From assembly GCF_025244905.1 (NCBI RefSeq), contig NZ_CP104285.1, forward strand, positions 3,658,001 to 3,722,000: 64,000 bases of DNA. The letters are read 5' to 3'. The notes below the pieces were generated by a model. The model had not been told where the DNA came from and searched no databases. It was given only the letters and a program-made list of their open reading frames with translations. Within the stretch, counting starts at the first letter, position 1. Each line of letters opens with the position of its first letter. Made by a program: the position numbers and the translations under genes. This document shows, one piece after another, positions 10,238 through 22,645 of the stretch. Source of the DNA: Enterobacter mori (GTDB lineage Bacteria; Pseudomonadota; Gammaproteobacteria; Enterobacterales; Enterobacteriaceae).

Positions 10238-11950
10238 TTACTCCCAGAAATCCCTTGCGGGATCGAGCACCGGGCGAATGATGCCCGCACGCACCGTAAA
10301 GTCGCCGAAGCCTTCACCCGCTTCGCGCTCTTTCGCCCAGCGCCCGACAAGCTCGTCAATGGAATCGAGAATTTCCGGTTCCGTAATATTTTCACGGTAC
10401 ATACGCGGAATGCGCGTCCCCATACGATTGCCGCCAAGGTGCACGTTGTAGCGACCCGGCGCTTTGCCGACCAGCCCCAGCTCGGCAAGCATCGCACGAC
10501 CGCAGCCGTTCGGGCAGCCGGTGACGCGCATAACAATATGCTCGTCCGGAATACCGTGTTTTTCCAGAATCGCTTCTATCTTGTCAGTAAATGACGGCAG
10601 GAAACGTTCCGCTTCCGCCATCGCCAGCGGGCAGGTCGGGAACGACACGCAGGCCATGGAGTTTTCACGCTGCGGTTTAACCGCATTCATCAACCCATGA
10701 TCGCGCGCCAGCTTCTCGATCTTCGCCTTCTGGCTCTCCGGCACGCCAGCAACGATCAGATTCTGGTTGGCGGTAATACGGAATTCGCCTTTATGGATCT
10801 TAGCAATTTCCAGCAGACCGGTTTTCAGCGGGCGGCCCGGATAATCCAGAATACGACCGTTTTCAATAAACAGCGTCAGGTGCCATTTATTGTCGATACC
10901 TTTAACCCAGCCAATGCGATCGCCGCGACCGGTGAATTCGTAAGGGCGGATCGGCTCAAACTTGATGCCTGCGCGACGCTCCACTTCCTCTTTGAACGTC
11001 TCTACGCCAACGCGCTCCAGGGTGTATTTGGTTTTCGCGTTTTTACGGTCGGTACGGTTGCCCCAGTCGCGCTGAGTCGTCACAACCGCTTCCGCCACCG
11101 CCAGCGTATGCTCAAGCGGCAGGAAGCCGAACTCGCTCGCCGTGCGGGCATAGGTTTTCTTGTTACCGTGCTCGATGGACAAACCGCCGCCCACCAGCAG
11201 GTTAAAGCCCACCAGCTTGCCATTTTCCGCAATCGCCACGAAGTTCATGTCGTTGGCGTGCAGATCGATATCGTTCTGCGGCGGGATCACCACTGTGGTT
11301 TTGAACTTACGCGGCAGATAGGTCTGGCCGAGGATCGGTTCTTCGTCAGTGGTGGCTACTTTTTCCTGATCGAGCCAAATCTCCGCATAGGCGCGGGTGC
11401 GCGGCAGCAGGTGCTCAGAGATCTTCTTCGCCCACTCATAGGCTTCGGCGTGCAGCTCGGACTCATACGGGTTCGAGGTGCAGAGCACGTTACGGTTCAT
11501 GTCGTTGGCGGTTGCCAGCGCGTCCAGCCCAACCGAGTGCAGCATCTGGTGCACCGGCTTCACGTTCTTCTTCAGAATGCCGTGGAACTGGAAGGTCTGA
11601 CGGTTGGTCAGGCGGATGCTGCCATAAATCGTGTTTTCACCCGCAAACTTGTCGATGGCCTGCCACTGTTTGGTGGTGATCACCCCACCCGGCAGGCGGC
11701 AGCGCAGCAGCATCGCATGACGCGGCTCCAGCTTCTGTTCAGCACGCTCGGCGCGGATATCGCGGTCATCCTGCTGATACATACCGTGGAAACGGATCAG
11801 CAGGAAGTTGTCGCCTTTGAAACCGCCGGTCAGACCGTCATTCAAATCTTCGGCAATGGTACCGCGCAGGTAGTTGCTCTCTACCTTCATGCGCTCGGCA
11901 TCAGTCAGTTTGCCTTCGACCACCAGTGGGCCGGGATGTTTTTCGCTCAT
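10238..11950 (-). CDS. cysI: Sulfite reductase hemoprotein (beta) subunit
   Basis: CysI reduces sulfite to sulfide with six electrons from CysJ, using siroheme coupled to a [4Fe-4S] cluster. It is 570 residues, the family length. The four cluster Cys lie in two pairs, in [13 protein letters not shown] with the Cys shortly before it, and in [11 protein letters not shown]. Its start overlaps the cysJ stop by one base. Siroheme presumably comes from the CysG encoded about 4 kb away. Confidence 0.98.
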   Translation of the reverse strand: MSEKHPGPLVVEGKLTDAERMKVESNYLRGTIAEDLNDGLTGGFKGDNFLLIRFHGMYQQDDRDIRAERAEQKLEPRHAMLLRCRLPGGVITTKQWQAIDKFAGENTIYGSIRLTNRQTFQFHGILKKNVKPVHQMLHSVGLDALATANDMNRNVLCTSNPYESELHAEAYEWAKKISEHLLPRTRAYAEIWLDQEKVATTDEEPILGQTYLPRKFKTTVVIPPQNDIDLHANDMNFVAIAENGKLVGFNLLVGGGLSIEHGNKKTYARTASEFGFLPLEHTLAVAEAVVTTQRDWGNRTDRKNAKTKYTLERVGVETFKEEVERRAGIKFEPIRPYEFTGRGDRIGWVKGIDNKWHLTLFIENGRILDYPGRPLKTGLLEIAKIHKGEFRITANQNLIVAGVPESQKAKIEKLARDHGLMNAVKPQRENSMACVSFPTCPLAMAEAERFLPSFTDKIEAILEKHGIPDEHIVMRVTGCPNGCGRAMLAELGLVGKAPGRYNVHLGGNRMGTRIPRMYRENITEPEILDSIDELVGRWAKEREAGEGFGDFTVRAGIIRPVLDPARDFWE

Positions 11951-13755
11951 TAGTAGACATCTCGCTGATAACGGCGCTCTACGCGCAGCTCACTTAAAAA
12001 TTCATCCGCCGTTTCGGCATCCATACCGCCGAATTCGGCAATCACTTCCAGCAGTGCCTGCTCAACGTCCTTCGCCATGCGATTGGCGTCGCCGCAGACA
12101 TAAATGTGGGCACCGTCATTGATCCAGCGCCACAGCTCTGCGCCCTGTTCGCGCAGTTTGTCTTGTACGTATACTTTTTCTTTCTGGTCGCGGGACCAGG
12201 CCAGGTCGATACGGGTCAAAACGCCTTCTTTAACATAGCGCTGCCACTCAACCTGGTAGAGGAAATCTTCCGTAAAGTGCGGGTTGCCAAAGAACAGCCA
12301 GTTTTTACCCGGCGCGTCGTCTGCCGCGCGCTGCTGCATAAAGGCGCGGAACGGCGCGATGCCGGTGCCCGGGCCAATCATGATCACCGGAGTTTCCGGG
12401 TTCGCCGGCAGGCGGAAGTTGTCGTTGTGCTCAATAAAGACGCGCACCTCGCCCTCTTCTTCCACGCGGTCCGCCAGGAAGCTTGATGCCCCACCCGCGC
12501 GGGCGCGGCCTTCGACGTCGTAGCGCACCACGCCGACGGTAACGTGAACTTCGCTTTCCACTTCCGCCTGGGAAGAGGCGATAGAGTACAGGCGCGGGGT
12601 CAGCGGACGCAGCAGACCGATCAGCGCATCGGCATCCAACTGAGCCGGAGAGAAGCGCACCATATCAACAATTGGCGTCGTCGCGGCGTAATGCTGCAGT
12701 TTCGCTTTGTCGCCCACCAGCGGCAGCAGGGATTCGCTGCGCGTTAAGGTGGCGTAATTTTCGACGATATTCGGGGTGTTCACCGTCAGCTCGAAATGCC
12801 ACTGCAGCGCGTCTGAAAGCGGCTGGGTTTTGCCGTCAACGGTGACAGGCTCGTCGCCTTTCAGCCACAGCAGCTCGACCAGCTCTTTCACCAGCGCCGG
12901 GTCGTTCTGATACCAGATACCCAGCGCATCGCCAGGCTGATAGCGCAGGCCAGAGTCGCCGAGATCGATTTCAATATGGCGGACGTCTTTTTCCGAGTCG
13001 CGTCCGGTGATTTTCTGGTTTACCGACAGGCTCGCCGTCAGCGGTGCCTCTTTGGTGTACGGGCTGGTGTGGATGTCGTTAACAGCCCCCGTCGCGGTGA
13101 AGGCAGCCTGCGCCGACGTCTCTTTCGGCACGCGCGCTTTCAGCACCTCAACAATGCGGGCACGCCATTCGGCGGCGGCGGTCTGGTACTCGACATCCGC
13201 ATCCACGCGGTCCAGCAGGCGCTCTGCGCCCAGCTCCGCCAGCCTGCTGTCGAAGTCTTTGCCGGACTGGCAGAAGAATTCATAGGAGGTATCGCCCAGG
13301 CCAAAGACGGCAAACGCCGTGCCATCCAGCTTCGGCGCTTTTTTCGAGAACAGGAACTTATGCAGCGCCACCGCTTCTTCCGCGGGTTCACCTTCACCCT
13401 GCGTAGAAGCCACCACCACCAGCAGTTTTTCTGACGCGATTTGCTTAAATTTATAATCCCCGGCGTTCACCAGGTTCACGTTCAGTTTGGCAGCGAGGAG
13501 GTCGTCACGCAGCGCTTCGGCCACGCGACGGGCATTACCCGTTTGCGAGGCAGAAATGAGCGTAATGGCAGGAATTTCAACGGCCGTTGCCGGTGCACCC
13601 GCCACAGCGCCAGGCTGCTGATTGAGCATTCCCCAGAAATAACCGGAGACCCAGGCAAGCTGAGTGGGAGAAAAATCAGAAGTGGCAGCCTGAAGGCGCG
13701 CCAGTTGTTCCGGGTTCAGGGGAAGCAAATTTGAAGGTGGGGCCTGTGTTGTCAT
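11950..13755 (-). CDS. cysJ: Sulfite reductase flavoprotein (alpha) subunit
   Basis: CysJ passes electrons from NADPH through FAD and FMN to CysI. It is 601 residues: N-terminal flavodoxin domain (about 60-200, [13 protein letters not shown]), connecting FAD domain (RLYSIASS), and NADPH domain ([16 protein letters not shown]), ending in the typical RRYQRDVY. First gene of the cysJIH operon; transcription should be CysB-dependent from the 306-base region upstream. Confidence 0.98.
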   Translation of the reverse strand: MTTQAPPSNLLPLNPEQLARLQAATSDFSPTQLAWVSGYFWGMLNQQPGAVAGAPATAVEIPAITLISASQTGNARRVAEALRDDLLAAKLNVNLVNAGDYKFKQIASEKLLVVVASTQGEGEPAEEAVALHKFLFSKKAPKLDGTAFAVFGLGDTSYEFFCQSGKDFDSRLAELGAERLLDRVDADVEYQTAAAEWRARIVEVLKARVPKETSAQAAFTATGAVNDIHTSPYTKEAPLTASLSVNQKITGRDSEKDVRHIEIDLGDSGLRYQPGDALGIWYQNDPALVKELVELLWLKGDEPVTVDGKTQPLSDALQWHFELTVNTPNIVENYATLTRSESLLPLVGDKAKLQHYAATTPIVDMVRFSPAQLDADALIGLLRPLTPRLYSIASSQAEVESEVHVTVGVVRYDVEGRARAGGASSFLADRVEEEGEVRVFIEHNDNFRLPANPETPVIMIGPGTGIAPFRAFMQQRAADDAPGKNWLFFGNPHFTEDFLYQVEWQRYVKEGVLTRIDLAWSRDQKEKVYVQDKLREQGAELWRWINDGAHIYVCGDANRMAKDVEQALLEVIAEFGGMDAETADEFLSELRVERRYQRDVY

Positions 13756-14061
13756 GCGTCGTTATGTTCCAGTAGCCAAGCGGACTTTAAGCGAATAAAT
13801 CCAAACTGAAGATAAGGTTAACGGCGAGGATAATAACAATTAAAGAAGGGATGGAAATAATAAATAACCAAATGGACTAACCTGTTTTACTTATCGTTCT
13901 TAACAGTAAAAGTGATTAATTAAGATATTGAAATATAACCATAAAATCAACAAAAAAAGAGCATATCGCGGCTCAGCACCTATTGAGCCGTTTTAGTTAA
14001 TGCTAAAAATTGTGCTTTCCGGTACTATGCGGCGGTTTTTTCCGCATTACTGAGAGCGATC
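13756..14061. promoter_or_regulatory. Divergent cysJ/queD intergenic region
   Basis: A 306-base AT-rich region without a credible gene between divergent cysJ and queD. It must hold the cysJIH promoter, expected to be CysB-activated, and the queD promoter. A short GCGG...CCGC hairpin with a T-run (about 14029-14045) lies just ahead of the queD start and could act as a leader structure. Individual sites were not resolved. Confidence 0.5.
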
Positions 14062-14424
14062 ATGTCCACCACACTGTTTAAAGATTTCACCTTCGAAGCC
14101 GCCCACCACCTTCCGCATGTCCCTGAAGGGCATAAATGTGGCCGTCTGCACGGGCATTCGTTTATGGTGCGTCTTGAGATCACCGGTGAAGTTGATCCGC
14201 ATACCGGTTGGATCATGGATTTTGCCGAGCTGAAGGCGGCGTTTAAGCCGACCTACGACCGTCTGGATCACTACTACCTGAATGAGATCCCGGGCCTTGA
14301 AAACCCGACCAGCGAAGTGCTGGCGAAATGGATTTGGGATCAAATGAAGCCGCTGGTGCCGCTGCTGAGCGCGGTGATGATCAAAGAGACCTGCACCGCG
14401 GGCTGCATCTATCGCGGGGAGTGA
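14062..14424 (+). CDS. queD: 6-carboxy-5,6,7,8-tetrahydropterin synthase
   Basis: QueD converts dihydroneopterin triphosphate to 6-carboxytetrahydropterin, the second step from GTP to queuosine. It is 120 residues, a PTPS-fold enzyme. The catalytic Cys is in [12 protein letters not shown], where the HGH residues with an earlier His (EAAHHL) bind zinc. A GAGAG ribosome-binding site precedes the ATG. It converges on queE, which takes its product. Confidence 0.97.
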   Translation: MSTTLFKDFTFEAAHHLPHVPEGHKCGRLHGHSFMVRLEITGEVDPHTGWIMDFAELKAAFKPTYDRLDHYYLNEIPGLENPTSEVLAKWIWDQMKPLVPLLSAVMIKETCTAGCIYRGE

Positions 14425-14428
14425 TGCC

Positions 14429-14513
14429 TGCCGGGTGGCGCTGACGCTTACCCGGCCTACAGACGCCTCGAACCCTAGGCCCGGTAAGCGCTAGCGTCAC
14501 CGGGCTTTTTTTC
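14429..14513. repeat. BIME between convergent queD and queE
   Basis: Two inverted REP units (14429-14461 and 14476-14508) fill the whole gap between the queD and queE stop codons. The second unit is followed by a run of seven T on the + strand, so it also looks like an intrinsic terminator for queD. Confidence 0.88.
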
Positions 14514-15184
14514 TAGGCAATGTTCAGGTATTTGTGCGTCTGCATCGACAGGCGCCAGTTGCGGGCGATACAGGTTTCAATGCACAGGCGGGTCGCATCG
14601 TCTTTCTGGCTGATAGGCTGTAGCGCAATGACGCGCTGCTTTTCATCCGTCAGCGTTGCCAGCAGTTCATCCAGCGCTTCGATATCACGCACGCGCCCTA
14701 CCGGGTGCTTAATCTCATCCGCGCGTTCCAGCGCCTGAGACAGCACGTCATACCCGCCGCGCATATTCACTTTTGGCGAGACCGTTACCCAGGTTGAATG
14801 GGAGCAGCGAACTTCATGAGTACCGCTGGTTTCAATCTGGCAGCTATAGCCATTTTGCTCAAGCAGCTCGGTCAGCGGCGTCAGATCGTGGATGCAGGGT
14901 TCACCACCGGTGATCACCACGTGGCGCGCCGTCCAGCCCTGACGACCAATAATGGCCAGCAGATCTTCTGAACTGCCCGCGCCCCACTTATCGCTCTCTT
15001 TGGTTTTCGCCAGTATGCTAAACAGCGATACTTCCCGATCTGCGAGCTTATCCCACGTATGTTTGGTATCACACCAGGCACAGCCAACCGGGCATCCCTG
15101 TAAACGAATGAAAATAGCGGGAACGCCGGTAAAGTAACCCTCGCCTTGCAGGGTCTGGAACATCTCGTTAATCGGGTACTGCAT
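14513..15184 (-). CDS. queE: 7-carboxy-7-deazaguanine synthase
   Basis: QueE is a radical-SAM enzyme that converts 6-carboxytetrahydropterin to 7-carboxy-7-deazaguanine. The cluster motif is CPVGCAWC, of the type CX3CX2C, near residue 27. I start at 15184 (MQYPINEMF, 223 residues as in E. coli) rather than at 15190, because the GAG of the ribosome-binding site would abut the upstream ATG. In E. coli it also affects cell division under stress; that role cannot be read here. Confidence 0.96.
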   Translation of the reverse strand: MQYPINEMFQTLQGEGYFTGVPAIFIRLQGCPVGCAWCDTKHTWDKLADREVSLFSILAKTKESDKWGAGSSEDLLAIIGRQGWTARHVVITGGEPCIHDLTPLTELLEQNGYSCQIETSGTHEVRCSHSTWVTVSPKVNMRGGYDVLSQALERADEIKHPVGRVRDIEALDELLATLTDEKQRVIALQPISQKDDATRLCIETCIARNWRLSMQTHKYLNIA

Positions 15185-15238
15185 AGTCATCTCAGTAAAG
15201 GGGATAAACGATAAGTATCGCAGATCCCCGCCGGATGG

Positions 15239-15946
15239 TCATGCTCCATCGGTGCTTTGCGCGCCAATCGCCGCCATAAACCGTTCCGTAATTTGCTGCG
15301 GTCGGGTGATCGCGCCGCCGACGACAACCGTATGCGCGCCCAGCGCCAGACATCTGGCCGCGCGCTCGGGCGTATCCACGTTGCCTTCGGCAACCACGGG
15401 CACCGTCACGGCCGCCAGCACCGCTTTCAGGAACGCACAGTCATTTTCCGGAAGTGAATGGCCCGCCGTTTCCGCCGTGTAGCCGTAAAGCGTGGTGCCG
15501 ACGCAGTCAAAGCCAAGCGCCTGCGCCGTCACGGCTTCGCCCACGGAGGCGATATCCGCCATCAGCAGTACCGCGGGATAGCGCGAGCGGATGCACGTAA
15601 CCAGCGTTTCCAGTGATTCCCCACCGGGACGCTCCCGCGCCGTCGCATCAAGCGCAATGATTTCCGGCGAGACGGTCATCAGCTCATCCACCTCTTTCAT
15701 CGTGGCGGTGATAAACACCTCGCTTTCCGGGTAATCCCGTTTGATGATGCCGATAACAGGCAAAGACACCTGCTGCTTAATGGCCTCGATATCCACCACG
15801 CTGTTGGCACGAATGGCGGCGGCTCCGCCCTGCGCCGCCGCCAGAGCCATTCGCGACATAATAAACGGGCTGTGCAGCGGTTCATTCTCCAGCGCCTGAC
15901 AGGAGACGACCAGTTTTCCCTTCAGGTTATCCAGTACAGTTTTCAT
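15239..15946 (-). CDS. nanE: N-acetylmannosamine-6-phosphate 2-epimerase
   Basis: NanE interconverts ManNAc-6-P and GlcNAc-6-P, feeding aminosugar catabolism. It is 235 residues, a TIM barrel. K69 in GIIKRDYP and E187 in [11 protein letters not shown] match the catalytic Lys and Glu described for the family. The start touches the PTS permease stop by one base, so the two are translationally coupled. No nanA, nanK or nanT is nearby, so this copy seems dedicated to a sugar entering by the PTS rather than to sialic acid catabolism. The substrate assignment is inference. Confidence 0.9.
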   Translation of the reverse strand: MKTVLDNLKGKLVVSCQALENEPLHSPFIMSRMALAAAQGGAAAIRANSVVDIEAIKQQVSLPVIGIIKRDYPESEVFITATMKEVDELMTVSPEIIALDATARERPGGESLETLVTCIRSRYPAVLLMADIASVGEAVTAQALGFDCVGTTLYGYTAETAGHSLPENDCAFLKAVLAAVTVPVVAEGNVDTPERAARCLALGAHTVVVGGAITRPQQITERFMAAIGAQSTDGA

Positions 15947-17505
15947 TACGATAAGATCTCTTCCACTTCGTTTTTGATAATCGTGACATGGGGGCCATAA
16001 ATGACCTGAACGCCGTTACCGCGCACGATAACGCCGCGCGCCCCGGTGGCTTTCAGTGCCGACTCATTCACTTTGCTGCCGTCCTTGACCGTGACGCGAA
16101 GACGCGTGGCGCAGCAGTCCACCTCTTCCAGATTGTCTTTTCCGCCTAATCCAGCGATCACCGCCGCGGCGCGCTCGCTCTGCGAGAAGGTCACTTCATT
16201 GGCCATCGCCTCCTTTTCCCGACCAGGCGTAGCGAAATCAAAGCGATTAATCAGATAGCGGAAGGTGAAGTAGTAGAGGAAGAACCACGGCACGCCCACC
16301 AGCGGGACGAACATCCAGTTGGTTTTGGCCTCCCCCTGCAAAATGCCGAACAGTACGAAGTCGATAAAACCGCCGGAGAAGGTTTGCCCGATGGTGATAT
16401 GCAGCATGTGTGCGAGCATAAACGCCAGCCCGTCAAACAGCGCATGAATGACGTAAAGCACCGGCGCAATAAACAGGAAGGAGAACTCGATAGGCTCGGT
16501 AATCCCGGTCAGGAACGAGGTTAACGCCGCAGAGAGCAGCAGCCCGGCAACACGCTTTTTGTTCTCCGGTTTTGCCGTGTGGTACATCGCCAGACACGCG
16601 CCGAGCAGGCCAAACATCATCGTAATAAAGCGCCCGGACATGAAGCGTGATGTGCCTTCGTAAAACTGACGCGTTGTGGGATCGGCCAACTGGGCGAAGA
16701 AGATCCGCTGTGTACCCTCAACCAGGTGACCGTTGACAATCTCACTACCGCCGAGCGCGGTTGTCCAGAACGGCAGATAGAAGATGTGGTGCAAACCAAA
16801 CGGGCCCAGCATGCGTAAAATGAAGCCGTACAGCAGGGTGCCCAGATAACCGGTGGCATCCACCAGCCCGCCGAGACCAAAAATCAGTTTCTGGAAATGC
16901 GGCCAAACCACGGTCATGAGCACGCCGACGAGTATCGCCGCCAGGGAGCTGATTATGGGAACAAAGCGCGAGCCGCCAAAGAACCCGAGGAACTGCGGAA
17001 GCGCAATTTTATTAAACCGATGATGGAGCGCGCAGGTCACCAGACCAATCACCACGCCGCCAAACACGCCGGTTTCCAGCGTCTGAATCCCAAGCGTCAT
17101 GCCCTGCCCCACAGCGCCCGGGTTCTCGTGCGCCAGTTTGCCGGTGAGGATCAGCAGCGCGTTGATGGTGGCATTCATCACCAGAAACGCGAGTAGCGCC
17201 GCCAGCCCAGCCGTGCCCTTATCGCTTTTTGCCAACCCGACGGCAACACCAACCGCAAACAGCACCGAGAGGTTCGCAAACACAATTGAACCGGCGCTGC
17301 TCATGATGGTGAAAATGGCCTGAAGCCAGCCCACATCTAAAAACGGATAAGCCGCCAGCGTGTTGGGGTTCGATAACGCACCGCCTATCCCCAGCAGCAG
17401 ACCCGCCGCGGGCAACACGGCGATGGGCAACATAAAGGATTTACCAAAGCGCTGCGCCTTTTCAAACCATCCCCCCGAAGAAGCGCCACTGAACATTTGC
17501 ATCAT
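15946..17505 (-). CDS. PTS permease EIICB, glucose/GlcNAc family (predicted aminosugar)
   Basis: A 519-residue sugar phosphotransferase permease of the PtsG/NagE class. The EIIC membrane domain spans about 15-420 (opening with [20 protein letters not shown]; later [12 protein letters not shown]), then a linker and an EIIB domain (about 440-519). The EIIB phosphorylation Cys is C465 in DCCATRLRV. There is no EIIA domain, so phosphate must come from a separate EIIA, probably Crr. The overlap with nanE suggests N-acetylmannosamine or a related sugar, arriving as the 6-phosphate. Regulated presumably by the divergent RpiR-type protein. The specificity is not established. Confidence 0.88.
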   Translation of the reverse strand: MMQMFSGASSGGWFEKAQRFGKSFMLPIAVLPAAGLLLGIGGALSNPNTLAAYPFLDVGWLQAIFTIMSSAGSIVFANLSVLFAVGVAVGLAKSDKGTAGLAALLAFLVMNATINALLILTGKLAHENPGAVGQGMTLGIQTLETGVFGGVVIGLVTCALHHRFNKIALPQFLGFFGGSRFVPIISSLAAILVGVLMTVVWPHFQKLIFGLGGLVDATGYLGTLLYGFILRMLGPFGLHHIFYLPFWTTALGGSEIVNGHLVEGTQRIFFAQLADPTTRQFYEGTSRFMSGRFITMMFGLLGACLAMYHTAKPENKKRVAGLLLSAALTSFLTGITEPIEFSFLFIAPVLYVIHALFDGLAFMLAHMLHITIGQTFSGGFIDFVLFGILQGEAKTNWMFVPLVGVPWFFLYYFTFRYLINRFDFATPGREKEAMANEVTFSQSERAAAVIAGLGGKDNLEEVDCCATRLRVTVKDGSKVNESALKATGARGVIVRGNGVQVIYGPHVTIIKNEVEEILS

Positions 17506-17670
17506 TTTTTCATATCCCCATTAATAGATGAAAATTTTTACCACATAAATATTATGTAGTGAAAATTACCACCAAAAACCAGGAAGCCGATCATACTTTT
17601 TCAAAATAACTGGCATCTTTCCCCTCCTTTCCGCCACACTAGTCGCAGCGAAACACATTAAGGACGTGGC
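17506..17670. promoter_or_regulatory. Divergent control region with repeats, PTS/rpiR
   Basis: This 165-base AT-rich gap holds two direct repeats, GAAAATTTTTACCAC (17530-17544) and GAAAATTACCACC (17561-17573), and between them an inverted repeat ACATAA-ATA-TTATGT (17543-17557). This is the kind of site a MurR/RpiR dimer could bind to repress the nanE-PTS operon, close to its start. Repeats are seen; the operator role is inference. Confidence 0.55.
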
Positions 17671-18495
17671 ATGTCGGACCATGAAAATCTGCTGCTGAAG
17701 CTCCGCCAGGAGGCTTCCGGGTACAGCCCAACGCAACAAAAACTCGGCGAGTTTGTCCTAAGCGATCCTGCCCGGGTGCTCTACCTGACGATCACTGAAC
17801 TGGCGCGCGAGAGCCACACCAGCGAGGCCAGCGTAACGCGCCTTTGCCGGACGCTGGGCTGCAAGGGTTATAACGAATTTAAAATGGCGCTTGCGCTGGA
17901 TATTCAGCAGGGGCAGCCCGCGCGTCAGGCGGGGGATGAGATTGATAACGTCGTGGATGAGTCGGTGCAGGCTTTGCAGGATACCGCCAGACTCCTCGAC
18001 CGCGTGCTGCTTGAAAAGGCGGCGCTGGCGCTACACCAGGCACATTCCGTGCAGATTTATGGCGTCGCGGCCAGCGCGATCCTCGGGGAGTATCTGCATT
18101 ACAAGCTGTTGCGGCTGGGCAAACCCGCGCAGCTGTTTAGCGATATGCACCGCGCAGCCATGAATGCGACAACGCTTTCGAAAGAAACGCTGGTCGTTGC
18201 CATCTCCAGCTCGGGTTCAACGCGGGATCTTCTCCACGTGGTGAAGCTTGCTCGCAAGCGCGGCGTTAAGGTTCTGGCACTCAGCAATACGCCCCGCAGC
18301 CCGCTGGCTTCCCTCAGCGATTTGCAGCTTGTTGCGGCCAAGCCCGAAGGCCCGCTGAGTGCCGGAGCACTAAATGCCAAAGTGGGCGTTATGCTGCTGG
18401 TTGAATTGCTTACCACTTCCCTGATTGCACTGGACAGCCATTACGGCGACGTCAGCCAGCAAACGGCAAGCGCCACGCTGCCGCTTCTGCTTTAG
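17671..18495 (+). CDS. MurR/RpiR family transcriptional regulator
   Basis: A 274-residue sugar-phosphate-responsive regulator. The N-terminal RpiR helix-turn-helix spans about 1-77 (ELARESHTSEASVTRLCRTLG), and a SIS sugar-isomerase domain spans about 110-250 (VAISSSGSTRDLLHVV, with the typical SSSGST phosphosugar loop). It is divergent from the nanE-PTS operon and is its probable regulator, sensing an N-acetylhexosamine 6-phosphate. A GGACG ribosome-binding site lies ahead of the ATG. It ends at a terminator shared with eno. Confidence 0.88.
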   Translation: MSDHENLLLKLRQEASGYSPTQQKLGEFVLSDPARVLYLTITELARESHTSEASVTRLCRTLGCKGYNEFKMALALDIQQGQPARQAGDEIDNVVDESVQALQDTARLLDRVLLEKAALALHQAHSVQIYGVAASAILGEYLHYKLLRLGKPAQLFSDMHRAAMNATTLSKETLVVAISSSGSTRDLLHVVKLARKRGVKVLALSNTPRSPLASLSDLQLVAAKPEGPLSAGALNAKVGVMLLVELLTTSLIALDSHYGDVSQQTASATLPLLL

Positions 18496-18500
18496 AAAAT

Positions 18501-18526
18501 AAAAAACCCGCCGAAGCGGGTTTTGA
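18501..18526. terminator. Bidirectional terminator between rpiR-type gene and eno
   Basis: The stem AAAACCCGC and GCGGGTTTT (18503-18524) with a 4-base loop is flanked by A-rich sequence on the left and T on the right. It serves eno on the minus strand with a good U-tract and the regulator gene on the plus strand. Confidence 0.85.
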
Positions 18527-18545
18527 GAAGAACGAAAGTTCAGGC

Positions 18546-19916
<1,371 letters not shown>

Positions 19917-19925
19917 CTAACTTTT

Positions 19926-21578
<1,653 letters not shown>

Positions 21579-21786
21579 TTAGGGTGAAACGATGGAATAA
21601 CCAGGACGGGAAAGTAGTATACCCGAACACGGCGAGCGCCACAAACTTTCATTCTCCGTCTCCATTCCAGGCCATGACAAACATAAGGAGTGAGAAAATA
21701 GCCCCTTTTGGGTAAATGTTTTTGACGCAAATCAAGCGCTTGTCATTTAAAAAATCACACAAATTGCGCTTGATCGCAAAATCTCG

Positions 21787-22578
21787 TTAGAGATCAGATT
21801 CCTGGCGTTTTACTTCCTGCCAGACTTCTTCCATGGCCTCGAGGTCAATTCCGGTCATTTCCAGGCCACGCGAAGCCACAATCCGCTCAACTTCGCGAAA
21901 ACGTCGCTCGAACTTAATGTTGGCTTTTTGCAGGGCGGTTTCCGCTTTTACCCCTAAATGGCGTGAAAGGTTGACGGTCGCGAAAAGCAGGTCGCCCATC
22001 TCCTCTTCCAGCTTTGCTTCATCCACAACCGCCTGCTGCGCTTCATGCATCACTTCGTCTATCTCTTCATGCACTTTATCCAGCACCGGTCCCAGGGAGT
22101 CCCAGTCAAAACCCACGGCGGAGCAGCGTTTCTGGATTTTATGCGCGCGCATCAGCGCGGGCAGACTTAACGGAATATCATCCAGCGCCGAGTGCTGGGA
22201 TTTTTCGGCCCGCTCGGCGCTTTTTATCTGCTCCCAGCGAGCCAGCACTTCGGCGCTGTTGCCTGCGGTGGCATCGCCAAAAATATGCGGATGGCGGCGC
22301 TCAAGCTTGTCGCTGATGGCAGCGCAGATGTCGTCAAAGTTAAAGCGCCCTTCTTCCTGCGCCATCTGCGCATAAAATACCACCTGGAATAACAGGTCGC
22401 CCAGCTCGCCGCGCAGGTCGTCAAAATCCTCGCGTGAAATGGCGTCCAGCACTTCATAGGTTTCTTCGAGGGTGTACGGGGCGATGGTGGCGAAAGTCTG
22501 CTCCTTGTCCCACGGGCAGCCGTTTTCCGGGTCGCGCAGGCGTTTCATGATGCCGAGCAGGCGGTCGATTTGAGTCAT
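21787..22578 (-). CDS. mazG: Nucleoside triphosphate pyrophosphohydrolase MazG
   Basis: MazG hydrolyses NTPs to NMPs and pyrophosphate and in E. coli influences ppGpp levels. It is 263 residues with two MazG-fold repeats; the first carries the metal-binding helix ETYEVLDAI and the GELGDLLFQ signature, the second EEEMGDLLFATVNL. In E. coli mazG is preceded by mazEF; here only a REP separates it from relA. Confidence 0.97.
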   Translation of the reverse strand: MTQIDRLLGIMKRLRDPENGCPWDKEQTFATIAPYTLEETYEVLDAISREDFDDLRGELGDLLFQVVFYAQMAQEEGRFNFDDICAAISDKLERRHPHIFGDATAGNSAEVLARWEQIKSAERAEKSQHSALDDIPLSLPALMRAHKIQKRCSAVGFDWDSLGPVLDKVHEEIDEVMHEAQQAVVDEAKLEEEMGDLLFATVNLSRHLGVKAETALQKANIKFERRFREVERIVASRGLEMTGIDLEAMEEVWQEVKRQESDL

Positions 22579-22601
22579 AGTTCTGTCCTGATGAAAAAAA
22601 C

Positions 22602-22635
22602 GCCGGGTGGCGACGAAGCCTTACCCGGCCTACAG
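22602..22635. repeat. REP element between relA and mazG
   Basis: One REP unit, GCCGGGTGGCG...TTACCCGGCCTACA. It takes up half of the 67-base gap between the relA stop and the mazG start. Confidence 0.85.
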
Positions 22636-22645
22636 AAGAGTGTGT

